6,200 bases of DNA, from the NCBI GenBank assembly GCA_015492915.1, contig WGED01000703.1, forward strand, positions 1 through 6,200, given 5' to 3'. The notes under the pieces were generated by a model. The model was not told the DNA's origin and did not search any database. It saw nothing but the letters and a program-made list of their open reading frames with translations. Below are positions 1-6,200 of the stretch, piece by piece (position 1 is the stretch's first letter; the number at the start of each line of letters is the position of its first letter). The translations under genes and the position numbers were made by a program. The DNA comes from Cyclobacteriaceae bacterium. GTDB lineage: Bacteria; Bacteroidota; Bacteroidia; Cytophagales; Cyclobacteriaceae.

Positions 1-2723
1 ATATTATTTTCCATATTACCTTTCTCATCATTTACGGGAATATTGTTCTGGGAAATATTATTTGATGATATTGATGGTCTATATATACGCTTAACAAAGT
101 CAGAAAATTCAACAATAATATTTCCTTTCTGATCACATAAATACATATTAAAAACAGTCTGACCGTCTTTTGATGACTTGGCATTTATGGTTGAATACAC
201 GTAACAGGAATCAGGAATTTTTCCGTGTAGCGTAATACGCTTTAAATAAAAAGGGACTTTCTGCTTCTGCTTCTCTTCTGCGTTTAATACCTGTAATGCA
301 ACCACAGATTGAAAAACCCCATCCATCATGGATGGTTCAAGAGCATTACCCGTGGCGTTAAGGGTAAAAATATTGATATCAGAAGACTGTTTTAACTCAC
401 ACAATATTTCCGTTTTGTTATAGTTGCAGGATTTTATTGTCTGAAAAGACTCGCCATAAAGTAACCCGTTATTTTTAAATTGATGGTACAACTCCCTGGG
501 TGCCAGGGTTGACTGACATCGATTTTTTATTTTTTCAATATCAAGTCGACGCAGTGGCTTTTCCTGACAGCCGCCAATAACAGTCCCCGTACAATATATT
601 TTTCCATCACTTTCCAATGACAGGTTGTAGCTATTATCCGAGCCATTTTTGGTATATTTCACATTGACACGAACGTCCTGCTCTACTTTAATCGCTTGCG
701 CCCAATAAACGTCCCTTAATGACTGAACAATTTCCTGACTTATTTTTTCGCCAACTTCCTGAAAAACATCCAGACATTTTACCCCTGGAACAATATTTAC
801 ACCCTTGACAATGTGATCACGTATAAAATAATCCGACTTTTGGAAAATTTTATATGCAGAGATTCCCTCTTTTGTTTTATTTGATTTTTCATTCGTTTCT
901 TCATCCGGTGGCGTTTTATTTTCATCTGGACGAGGAAACCAGCAATGCTTTTTCTGGAATGGGTATACCGGTAATTGAATTCTGTTTCCTGACTGATATT
1001 GACTTAACCCTTCCCAGTCAACATCACTACCCTTTACCCAGCATTTGGCAAATTCATCAATATTGTCAGATTGCGGAACAGATTCAGCTATTTTATTACG
1101 TGTATCACCAGAAAAAATCCGGTCGCTATGCTTGTTTTCAGTGAATAATTTCAAAAGCCCCAATAGCTGCCGATAATCGTCAGCTAAAAATATAACTCGT
1201 TTTTCCAACGCTTCACGCCCACTTTGCAACGTAAAACATACATCTGAAAGAGAACAGTATTCCTCCCTTCCATTCAGGTAGTTATAAACCGATGCAACGT
1301 ATTCAAGTAATTGCTCATGTGTTTTAGCCGAAAGTGGAACTACATATTTTTTATCTGTTAATAATGAATTGTCAGTTGATTTTTCTCTATCAACAAAAGG
1401 CGGTTCTTCCACTATTATGTGCGCATTAACTCCCCCCATTCCAAAAGAACTGATTCCCGCCCGCAATGGATGTTCAACGCCATCCATAGTGATGTTATTC
1501 CATTGCTGATTTTTATCCACAATATAAAAAGGACTGTCATCCAATTTAATATATGGGTTCAATTTCTCAAAATGCAGCAATGATGGTATTCGTTTATATT
1601 TAATGCTGAGCAAGACCTTGATAAGCCCTGCAACGCCTGCGGCACTTTCAAGATGGCCGACATTTGTTTTGGTTGAGGTCAAACCACAAAAAGGGGATTC
1701 ATCCCCACTTAAATAAGGCTTGTATGCCTGTTTAAGCGCATTGATCTCAATGGGATCTCCAAGAGGCGTCCCTGTGCCATGTGTTTCAATATACCCGATG
1801 GTTTTTGGGTCGACATTTGCGGCAGAAATTGCAGCGCTGATGGTTGCGGCCTGTGCCGAAACTTTGGGGGCAGTTAAAAAATTTGACCGTCCTCCGTGCT
1901 TTACTGCTGAACCTTTGATTACCCCCAGAATATTATCGTTATCTGATAATGCCTGATCCAAGGATTTGATAAAAACGACACCGACACCTTCGCCTCGAAC
2001 ATATCCATTAGCCTTGGCGTCAAATGATCTGCAATTACCATCCTCTGACAGCATTCCGGATTTGCTGTGTGAGATATACATCGTTGGGCTGAGGATAGCA
2101 TTTACCCCGCCAACAACAGCGGCTTCACAAAATCCATTATTAATATCGTTAACGGCATTATCCAGCGCAACCAGAAAGCTGGAGCATGCCGTATCAACAA
2201 CTTCACTTTTACCTTGAAAATCAAATAAATATGATACGCGATTTGCAAGAATTGAATGTACTGTGCCCGTTGATAAAAAAGAGATGATCGGAATTTGATT
2301 TTCCCTCATCAGCTCCGCATAATCGTTTTTCGACACACCGGCATATACGCCAATATCTCTTCCTGACAAGCTTTTCGGGTTATATCCCGCATCCTCAATT
2401 GCATGCCATGCCGACTCCAGAAACAACCTGTGTTGCGGGTCCATATAGCTTGCTTCACGTGGTGATATATTAAAAAAAAGTGGGTCAAACATATCCACGT
2501 TTTCAATAAAACCACCATACTTTATGTTCGTTTTACTGTCTTTGCTGGATGGGTCACCGTAATAATCTTCCCAGTTCCACCGTTCCCCAGGTATTTCAGT
2601 CACACAATTTTTTCCGGTGATTAAATTATCCCAATATTCTTCATAATTCTTCGCACCGGGAAATCGACAAGCCATCCCAATAATCGCAATATCACCAACT
2701 TCCCTGCTGTTTTTTGTTTTCAT
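1..2723 (-). CDS. Trans-AT type modular polyketide synthase, N-terminal part (KS - linker - DH), truncated by window edge
   Basis: The reading frame is open from an ATG at 2721-2723 to base 1 (907 codons) with no stop, so the C-terminus lies outside. Residues about 11-437 are a ketosynthase, which condenses acyl chains with malonyl extender units. It starts with the GMACRFPGA motif and has Cys180 in DTACSS, His315 in THGTGTPLGDP and His357 in NVGHLESAAG, all at family spacing. Residues about 438-600 are a flanking linker ending in the YPFQ...W motif (588-595). This is too short for an acyltransferase of about 300 residues, so the extender must be loaded in trans. Residues about 615-890 are a dehydratase with His637 in HxxxGxxxxP and Asp801/Gln805 in the DGVFQ motif, so it looks active. 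A Ser/Asn-rich linker follows. No carrier protein or ketoreductase is visible. The start has no good ribosome binding site, only an A-rich stretch, and an in-frame stop lies just upstream. It is probably cotranscribed with the ligase-like gene 115 bases before it. The coding DNA is AT-rich. Confidence 0.93.
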   Translation of the reverse strand, partial: MKTKNSREVGDIAIIGMACRFPGAKNYEEYWDNLITGKNCVTEIPGERWNWEDYYGDPSSKDSKTNIKYGGFIENVDMFDPLFFNISPREASYMDPQHRLFLESAWHAIEDAGYNPKSLSGRDIGVYAGVSKNDYAELMRENQIPIISFLSTGTVHSILANRVSYLFDFQGKSEVVDTACSSFLVALDNAVNDINNGFCEAAVVGGVNAILSPTMYISHSKSGMLSEDGNCRSFDAKANGYVRGEGVGVVFIKSLDQALSDNDNILGVIKGSAVKHGGRSNFLTAPKVSAQAATISAAISAANVDPKTIGYIETHGTGTPLGDPIEINALKQAYKPYLSGDESPFCGLTSTKTNVGHLESAAGVAGLIKVLLSIKYKRIPSLLHFEKLNPYIKLDDSPFYIVDKNQQWNNITMDGVEHPLRAGISSFGMGGVNAHIIVEEPPFVDREKSTDNSLLTDKKYVVPLSAKTHEQLLEYVASVYNYLNGREEYCSLSDVCFTLQSGREALEKRVIFLADDYRQLLGLLKLFTENKHSDRIFSGDTRNKIAESVPQSDNIDEFAKCWVKGSDVDWEGLSQYQSGNRIQLPVYPFQKKHCWFPRPDENKTPPDEETNEKSNKTKEGISAYKIFQKSDYFIRDHIVKGVNIVPGVKCLDVFQEVGEKISQEIVQSLRDVYWAQAIKVEQDVRVNVKYTKNGSDNSYNLSLESDGKIYCTGTVIGGCQEKPLRRLDIEKIKNRCQSTLAPRELYHQFKNNGLLYGESFQTIKSCNYNKTEILCELKQSSDINIFTLNATGNALEPSMMDGVFQSVVALQVLNAEEKQKQKVPFYLKRITLHGKIPDSCYVYSTINAKSSKDGQTVFNMYLCDQKGNIIVEFSDFVKRIYRPSISSNNISQNNIPVNDEKGNMENN

Positions 2724-2838
2724 AGTATTTTTTTCAATCTGTATTTATCATTTTCAAGTTGATTCAACGCAGCAAATGCTGAAACCGAATACCATTATTT
2801 TCTATCTGTTTTTTTGATGATATTTTTTATAAATTCAT
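2724..2838 (-). other. Intergenic gap between FAAL-like gene and PKS gene, with a small dyad
   Basis: This AT-rich 115-base spacer has no convincing promoter or terminator, so one transcript over both genes is the simplest reading. A short hairpin, CAGC with loop AAAT then GCTG, lies around 2770-2781, with outer ATTC/GAAT arms separated from it by unequal internal loops. There is no uracil run after it. Reading the ligase frame shifted by one base gives about 28 open codons from its last residues into the spacer, but they do not match the missing FAAL C-terminal subdomain well enough to call a frameshift. Confidence 0.4.
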
Positions 2839-4272
2839 TTATCCGGAAATACTGACCAGCGACCGCGTTTCTTTCCTGTAGTCCGTTAGACTGCCGACAA
2901 CATGAACTTCGCCTCCCTTTATAAAACCCAGGTCACCCGTTCGCAAATACGGTCCATCCTCAGAGCCCTCAGGATAAACATTAAATATTCTTTCTGTTTC
3001 AGCAGGCTGGTTCCAATAACCCAGGGCATTACATTTACTACTGATCAGAATCTCTCCTAATTCAAGTTCACTACACCTTGTCAAAGTCCCTGGAATAATA
3101 ATCACCACCCGTGTATCGCTTACTGGCGGCCCACAACTTGTGATTTTGACTTCTGCATAACTATCCTGGTTATTCTCTGCCATTCCCCCTGATAAGCGCT
3201 GCATCGACTTGCGTGGAATAATTGTGGGACTTTTAGGATAATTGTTTTCTGATGCCACATACGCTGATTCCGCCAACCCATAAAATGAGGTCAAGGCCAT
3301 TTCCTTTAAACCACAATAACTGAATTTTTTTAAAAAACTGTCCATCGTTTCTTTATTCACAGACTCTCCACTGCTATATGCAGTTTTCCACCCGGACAGA
3401 TTCAGGGTATTTTCTTTGGAGTCAGACACCTGGTCGACGCACATGCGGTATGCAAAATCAGGGGCGCCACTGAATGTAATTTCATATCTGGTTATTGCAT
3501 TCAGCCAACTGCCGGGGTTTTTATAAAAATCAAACTGCGAACATATATATCCCCTGTACCCGCAATAAAGCGGCTGAAGAACACCTAGCGCCAAACCTAA
3601 ATAATGATAATTTGGCAACCAGTGCACCGATCTGCTCGATGCAGTTAATTTATAGTCATTTTTGATGGATTCATGTACGGAATTAATATTGTCATGACTT
3701 ATCATGACAAATTTCGGGCTTCCTTCTCTGGTGCTGGCTGATGTTCGCTGCAAATAAGCGGTACTATTACTGTCGACCACCGGCATGGTCCAATGATTTG
3801 TTAAATCATCATTTACGTCCTCGACCGCCAATAAAATTTTTTGGGACAATTTACTGGATTTGAAAAAACACTGTACCACCTCATTTAATATTGAGCTGCT
3901 TGTAAGCACAACATTGCTGCCGGTTTCTTCGATTATATCTTCAACGTGACATATCCGGGTATCATCATGTTGAGTAGCCCGCGGTGGGGCTGTCACCACT
4001 GGCACCGCGCCGCTATACATTACTCCCAGAAAAGCATAAATAAATTCCAGACCTTGAGGGAAAAGCAGCAGGACTCTATCCGACGGGTCAATTATTTGTT
4101 GCAGCTTTCCCGCAACTGCTGTTGCCCGTGTATACAGCTGTTGATTGGATAATTGATTTACAACATCGCATTGATCATCCAGATAGGCAAAGGCAAGCTT
4201 GTCCGGAGCCTGTTTAACTCTTGCGGCCAATGTTTCCATTAAGTTAGCTGGTTGTTGCATTATGTCTCTCAC
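2839..4272 (-). CDS. FAAL-like fatty acyl-AMP ligase, lacking the C-terminal subdomain and with altered motifs
   Basis: FAAL enzymes adenylate a fatty acid and hand it to an acyl carrier protein, often to prime a polyketide synthase. This 477-residue protein aligns by eye from the N-terminal part (LLFPQGLEFIYAFLG, 69-83; APPR, 95-98) through WLPNYHYLGLALGVLQPLY (218-236), SGAPDFAY (268-275), YGLAE (331-335) and LRTGDLGF (443-450). It reaches the hinge near Asp464 and stops 13 residues later. Family members are usually about 580-620 residues, so the small C-terminal subdomain is missing. The ATP-binding loop reads TSASTREGSPKF (177-188) where TSGST...PKG is usual, and the YHD motif is YHY (222-224). 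It could be a specialised partner of the adjacent synthase, an adenylating remnant, or a decaying gene. The start is a GTG with AAGGA nine bases upstream; ATG at 4258-4260 is an alternative with a weaker GAG site. No terminator separates it from the synthase. Confidence 0.85.
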   Translation of the reverse strand: MRDIMQQPANLMETLAARVKQAPDKLAFAYLDDQCDVVNQLSNQQLYTRATAVAGKLQQIIDPSDRVLLLFPQGLEFIYAFLGVMYSGAVPVVTAPPRATQHDDTRICHVEDIIEETGSNVVLTSSSILNEVVQCFFKSSKLSQKILLAVEDVNDDLTNHWTMPVVDSNSTAYLQRTSASTREGSPKFVMISHDNINSVHESIKNDYKLTASSRSVHWLPNYHYLGLALGVLQPLYCGYRGYICSQFDFYKNPGSWLNAITRYEITFSGAPDFAYRMCVDQVSDSKENTLNLSGWKTAYSSGESVNKETMDSFLKKFSYCGLKEMALTSFYGLAESAYVASENNYPKSPTIIPRKSMQRLSGGMAENNQDSYAEVKITSCGPPVSDTRVVIIIPGTLTRCSELELGEILISSKCNALGYWNQPAETERIFNVYPEGSEDGPYLRTGDLGFIKGGEVHVVGSLTDYRKETRSLVSISG

Positions 4273-4332
4273 TCAACTTCATCCTTTATGTTGATATTGA
4301 ATAGAGTACGACAAAACCTGCATTTAAAACCG

Positions 4333-4392
4333 GATACCGTATCGATGTCATTATTGATATCAATATAAAAAACAGGGCGCTTCTTTTAACAA
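4333..4392 (-). promoter_or_regulatory. Candidate promoter/operator region of the FAAL-PKS operon
   Basis: A perfect 14-base palindrome TATTGATATCAATA lies at 4352-4365. Next to it is GATAC-C-GTATC at 4333-4343. The heptamer TTGATAT recurs at 4291-4297. On the minus strand, TTGTTA (4387-4392) and TATATT (4362-4367) could serve as -35 and -10 boxes, but the 19-base spacing is long. The putative -10 overlaps the palindrome, as expected for a repressor site. This is inference from symmetry and position only; the region is AT-rich, where such boxes arise by chance. Confidence 0.25.
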
Positions 4393-4922
4393 AAAGATAT
4401 TGGGGTTAAGAATATATTCATGGCGAACATCATTGAGAAACACCGGTTCCCCAATGTTTTGCTCAAAATAAAGCCTTTCACACTAAAATTAATCATTAAT
4501 AGCGTTTTTGAAAGTTACTCCAAAACTGATTCTTGAATAACTGAGACAGTTACTGTGTTGTTAATCCTCTCTAACAGTAAACTCTGTTTCATAAAATCAG
4601 TGTCTTAGTGGGATCAGTTACCACAGTTCCCTTTATTTTTTGTGAGGAAAGTATTATCGCTGTTTCAGTACGTTTCCTTTATATTCAAAAGTATTGACCC
4701 CTTTCAATACGGCGCTACACACCATCACCTTGCCAGCGCATTATCGGATTTTCACCACGAAAGGCGAATTGGCTCTTGATTGGGCTGGCGGCGCGTATCT
4801 GTAACGGCCCCTTAATTTTCCCTGTTCATTGCATGTTATCCATAATTCAAAAATACGCAATCCATGCTACTTGTCCATTCTTGCTCTTTTTCTTTAAAAA
4901 ATTACGTGCATAGAAATCTGGC

Positions 4923-4960
4923 CCGGCAACATGGTTACCCGGACTGTTAACATGATGTTA
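4923..4960. repeat. Pair of hairpin-forming dyads downstream of the phosphatase gene
   Basis: CCGG-C-AAC, loop ATG, GTT-AC-CCGG (about 4923-4942) can fold with a small bulge. It is followed by the near-perfect dyad TAACAT-G-ATGTTA (4948-4960). They lie about 70-105 bases past the stop of the minus-strand phosphatase gene and could stop or stabilise its transcript. No uracil run directly follows on either strand, so a rho-independent terminator is only weakly supported. Confidence 0.2.
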
Positions 4961-5028
4961 TTACTTGATGCTGAATTATTCTGTTGAGCCGTAGCAGTCA
5001 CAACCCCGCGACGGCGCATGCAAAAACA

Positions 5029-5622
5029 CTAAATATGTCTTCGATTGAGAAAAGTAAGCTGAAAACCACCTGATCCGTAGCGAATCCTGCTCAGACCCGC
5101 ATTAATGACCTGAATGCGGTAAACCGCTACCGCTGGAATGTCCAACACATGCGCCATCATTGCCCGAATCACTCCTGCATGAGCCACCACCATAATATGT
5201 TGACCGGAAAAATCCGCCACAATGGTCTGCAATGCTTCGGATACCCGTGTGAAAAACACATCCAAGGGCTCCGCTCCCGGTGGACGATCATTCACTGGAT
5301 TGGCATAAAAGGCGTGGTAGCGGGATAAGTCACGCGCTTGTATTTCATCGTGGGTAAAACCTTCCCAGTCACCAAAACCAACCTCTTTTAAACGATCATC
5401 CACACGCAATGGAATATGGTGCTGCTGACTCAGTTCACATGCAAAGGCATGGCAGCGAATGAGTGGCGAGGACACAATTTGCGTCCACGGGCAGCCATCT
5501 TCCACTGCCGCACGCATTTGCATCCACCCCTTTTGACTCAATGCATCATCAATAGAACTTCCCCGAAAGCGGCGGCCACCTTCTGGTTCTCCGTGGCGGA
5601 TAAAATCGATTATTGTTTCCAT
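5029..5622 (-). CDS. cobC: Histidine phosphatase family protein, probable alpha-ribazole phosphatase (CobC-like)
   Basis: This 197-residue cytosolic enzyme belongs to the phosphoglycerate mutase/histidine phosphatase superfamily. CobC members remove the phosphate from alpha-ribazole phosphate late in cobalamin nucleotide-loop assembly. Visible motifs are Arg9-His10-Gly (phosphate-accepting histidine), SSPLIRC (51-57, with Arg56), LKEVGFGDWEG (78-88, with Glu80 as likely acid), PPGAEPL (114-120) and VVAHAGVIR (145-153, with His148). The SSPLxRC and FGxWEG combination is typical of CobC, and the length is full for the family. The ATG at 5620-5622 places RHG at its usual distance from the start; an in-frame GTG at 5629-5631 would add three residues. 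Neither start has a strong ribosome binding site. No other cobalamin genes are visible, so the substrate is not proven and a general phosphatase remains possible. GC is higher than in the polyketide locus. It is divergent from arsM. Confidence 0.85.
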   Translation of the reverse strand: METIIDFIRHGEPEGGRRFRGSSIDDALSQKGWMQMRAAVEDGCPWTQIVSSPLIRCHAFACELSQQHHIPLRVDDRLKEVGFGDWEGFTHDEIQARDLSRYHAFYANPVNDRPPGAEPLDVFFTRVSEALQTIVADFSGQHIMVVAHAGVIRAMMAHVLDIPAVAVYRIQVINAGLSRIRYGSGGFQLTFLNRRHI

Positions 5623-5858
5623 GTTTACCACTATCTTGTCAGTGCAACATTATGCTGCGGCAATTTTCCCGGCAACGGTCCTGCATGACCGGTCATCGTA
5701 TCATTGGGTTCAATATGATATTGCCGGGCTCAACGATACCGTGGCGTGGCGTTTCGTCACGGCATCGCTCAAAGCTATGAGGAACTCACAGGATCCTGGC
5801 TCATATACCCATAACAGCGGTAACAAATTCTGCGCCGTATAGTCTACTCTGTACTGTT

Positions 5859-5867
5859 TGATATAAA
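5859..5867 (+). promoter_or_regulatory. Candidate extended -10 promoter of arsM
   Basis: TG-A-TATAAA at 5859-5867 fits an extended -10 element (TGn followed by a TATAAT-like hexamer). It would start transcription near 5873-5876, giving a leader of about 50 bases before arsM. No good -35 hexamer is present 16-18 bases upstream, which is tolerated for extended -10 promoters. This is a motif match only. Confidence 0.35.
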
Positions 5868-5868
5868 A

Positions 5869-5903
5869 TGCGCAAGCGTTATCGGACGGGTGCGTCCTGC
5901 GCA
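5869..5903 (+). promoter_or_regulatory. Nested hairpin in the arsM leader
   Basis: An inner stem GGACG (5884-5888) with loop GGTG pairs with CGTCC (5893-5897). It stacks directly on an outer stem formed by TGCGCA (5869-5874) and TGCGCA (5898-5903), with a nine-base bulge on the left side only. The two TGCGCA copies are also direct repeats of a palindrome, so the site could act as DNA (a regulator site overlapping the start of transcription) or as RNA. It ends ten bases before the arsM ribosome binding site. It is not followed by a uracil run, so it is not a classic terminator. Confidence 0.35.
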
Positions 5904-5913
5904 GTAACTTTAC

Positions 5914-5917
5914 AGGA
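5914..5917 (+). promoter_or_regulatory. Ribosome binding site of arsM
   Basis: AGGA seven bases before the ATG at 5925 is the clearest Shine-Dalgarno match in the window and fixes the arsM start. Confidence 0.7.
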
Positions 5918-5924
5918 ACAAAAC

Positions 5925-6200
5925 ATGAATCAAAAAACTCACGACGATATCCGCCAGCATGTACGCAACAGCTATGCTGAAGTGGCTGAAGCCAATAACA
6001 ACAGCAACAGCTGTGGTGTGGAAAGCAGCTGCTGCGGGGTATCTGATGACGAAGCCATTAACACCATCATTTCCACCCGCCTGGGCTATTCAGAAGATGA
6101 ACGTGGCAGCGTGCCCGAAGGTGCCGACATGGGGCTGGGCTGCGGCAACCCGCGCGCCATTGCCAGCCTCAAGCCCGGAGAAACAGTGGTGGATCTGGGC
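5925..6200 (+). CDS. arsM: Arsenite S-adenosylmethionine methyltransferase, N-terminal part (truncated by window edge)
   Basis: ArsM transfers methyl groups from S-adenosylmethionine to As(III), giving methylated and volatile arsenicals, and acts in the cytoplasm. The visible 92 residues match the N-terminus of bacterial ArsM. There is an IRxxVRxxYAEVA helix (9-21), a Cys-rich stretch (Cys30, Cys36, Cys37), and TRLGYSEDE (51-59). The signature VPEGADMGLGCGNP (63-76) carries Cys72, the first of the conserved arsenic-binding cysteines by family pattern. VVDLG (88-92) is the beginning of SAM-binding motif I, where the window ends; a full protein would be about 260-290 residues. The ATG at 5925 has AGGA seven bases upstream. 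GC is clearly higher than in the polyketide locus. No arsR, arsB or arsC is visible on this side, so whether it belongs to an ars operon depends on sequence to the right. Confidence 0.92.
   Translation, partial: MNQKTHDDIRQHVRNSYAEVAEANNNSNSCGVESSCCGVSDDEAINTIISTRLGYSEDERGSVPEGADMGLGCGNPRAIASLKPGETVVDLG

Larger units (their letters stand above)
4273..5028. other. 756-base region without a confident gene
   Basis: This region separates the 3' end of the histidine phosphatase gene from the 5' end of the FAAL-like gene. All six frames hold only short open stretches. The longest suggestive ones are on the plus strand around 4642-4803: one begins at a GTG (4642) and gives about 45 codons, and an overlapping frame ends with LALDWAGGAYL before a stop. 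Neither is recognisable. The left half (to about 4680) is AT-rich like the polyketide locus. The stretch around 4710-4810 has higher GC. Short dyads occur at 4333-4343, 4352-4365, 4546-4556, 4573-4588 and 4948-4960. A distant 7-base inverted repeat pairs ATTGGGG (4399-4405) with CCCCAAT (4449-4455). No RNA gene or complete insertion sequence is visible. Confidence 0.5.
5632..5924. other. Divergent intergenic region between cobC-like gene and arsM
   Basis: This 293-base region must hold promoters for both divergent genes. It contains a perfect 12-base palindrome ATGACCGGTCAT at 5685-5696 and an imperfect dyad at 5699-5720 (ATTG-GGTT-CAAT flanked by TATC and GATA). A plus-strand frame stays open from 5621 to 5842, but its 73-residue product is unrecognisable and has no ribosome binding site, so I do not call a gene. 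Confidence 0.4.

Noticed and set aside
854..2217. Several plus-strand open frames (854-1144, 1720-1956, 1966-2217)
   Set aside because: They lie antisense to the ketosynthase-dehydratase gene, whose minus-strand frame has clear domain motifs throughout. Their products match nothing recognisable.
2724..2870. Frameshift restoring the FAAL C-terminal subdomain
   Set aside because: The shifted frame stays open for only about 28 codons and lacks the expected RGRN-type motif after the hinge. The 115 bases before the next gene are far too few for the missing subdomain of roughly 100 residues.
3946..4152. Plus-strand 68-codon open frame
   Set aside because: Antisense to the FAAL-like gene, where motifs are read in the minus strand; no recognisable product.
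4920..4960. Rho-independent terminator of the phosphatase gene
   Set aside because: Hairpin-capable dyads exist, but no uracil run follows on the minus strand, so they are listed only as a low-confidence repeat.
4934..4987. Short plus-strand frame of about 18 codons
   Set aside because: Too short, with no ribosome binding site and no conserved feature.
5416..5842. Plus-strand open frames of 90 and 73 codons over and beyond the start of the phosphatase gene
   Set aside because: The first is antisense to strongly supported phosphatase motifs. The second covers the divergent promoter region, has no ribosome binding site and no recognisable motif.
1..6200. CRISPR array, tRNA or rRNA genes, complete insertion sequence
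   Set aside because: Reading both strands showed no regularly spaced repeats, no tRNA-like cloverleaf and no transposase with flanking inverted repeats.

Overview
The window looks like a chromosomal stretch from a Gram-negative bacterium, probably a gammaproteobacterium. This rests only on the style of the CobC-like and ArsM-like proteins and is not firm. It holds four genes and two sizeable intergenic regions. The left two thirds is AT-rich and carries an accessory biosynthetic locus on the minus strand. The right third has visibly higher GC and carries two ordinary metabolic or resistance genes.

Minus-strand locus (4272 down to 1). The first gene encodes a fatty acyl-AMP ligase-like adenylating protein (FAAL family). 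It stops right at the hinge between the large N-terminal and small C-terminal subdomains, and several core motifs are altered. After a 115-base gap, the second gene encodes a large polyketide synthase that runs off the left edge. What is visible is a ketosynthase with intact Cys-His-His, a linker of about 150 residues that is too short for an acyltransferase, and a dehydratase with both catalytic motifs. This is the layout of a trans-AT polyketide synthase. In this family a FAAL normally activates a fatty acid and passes it to an acyl carrier protein for extension. No carrier protein lies between the ligase and the first ketosynthase, so one would have to come from elsewhere.

Gap 4273-5028. 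I see no convincing gene here. It holds several short dyad symmetries, including a 14-base perfect palindrome about 80 bases upstream of the ligase start, and short open stretches that could be decayed coding DNA.

Right part. A CobC/phosphoglycerate-mutase-type histidine phosphatase (probable alpha-ribazole phosphatase) is on the minus strand. It is divergent from an arsenite S-adenosylmethionine methyltransferase (arsM) that runs off the right edge just inside SAM motif I. The 5' leader of arsM contains a strong nested hairpin. An arsM two genes from a polyketide locus is worth noting because arsenic-containing polyketides and lipids exist, but strand, GC content and the intervening gene make simple proximity the more likely explanation.
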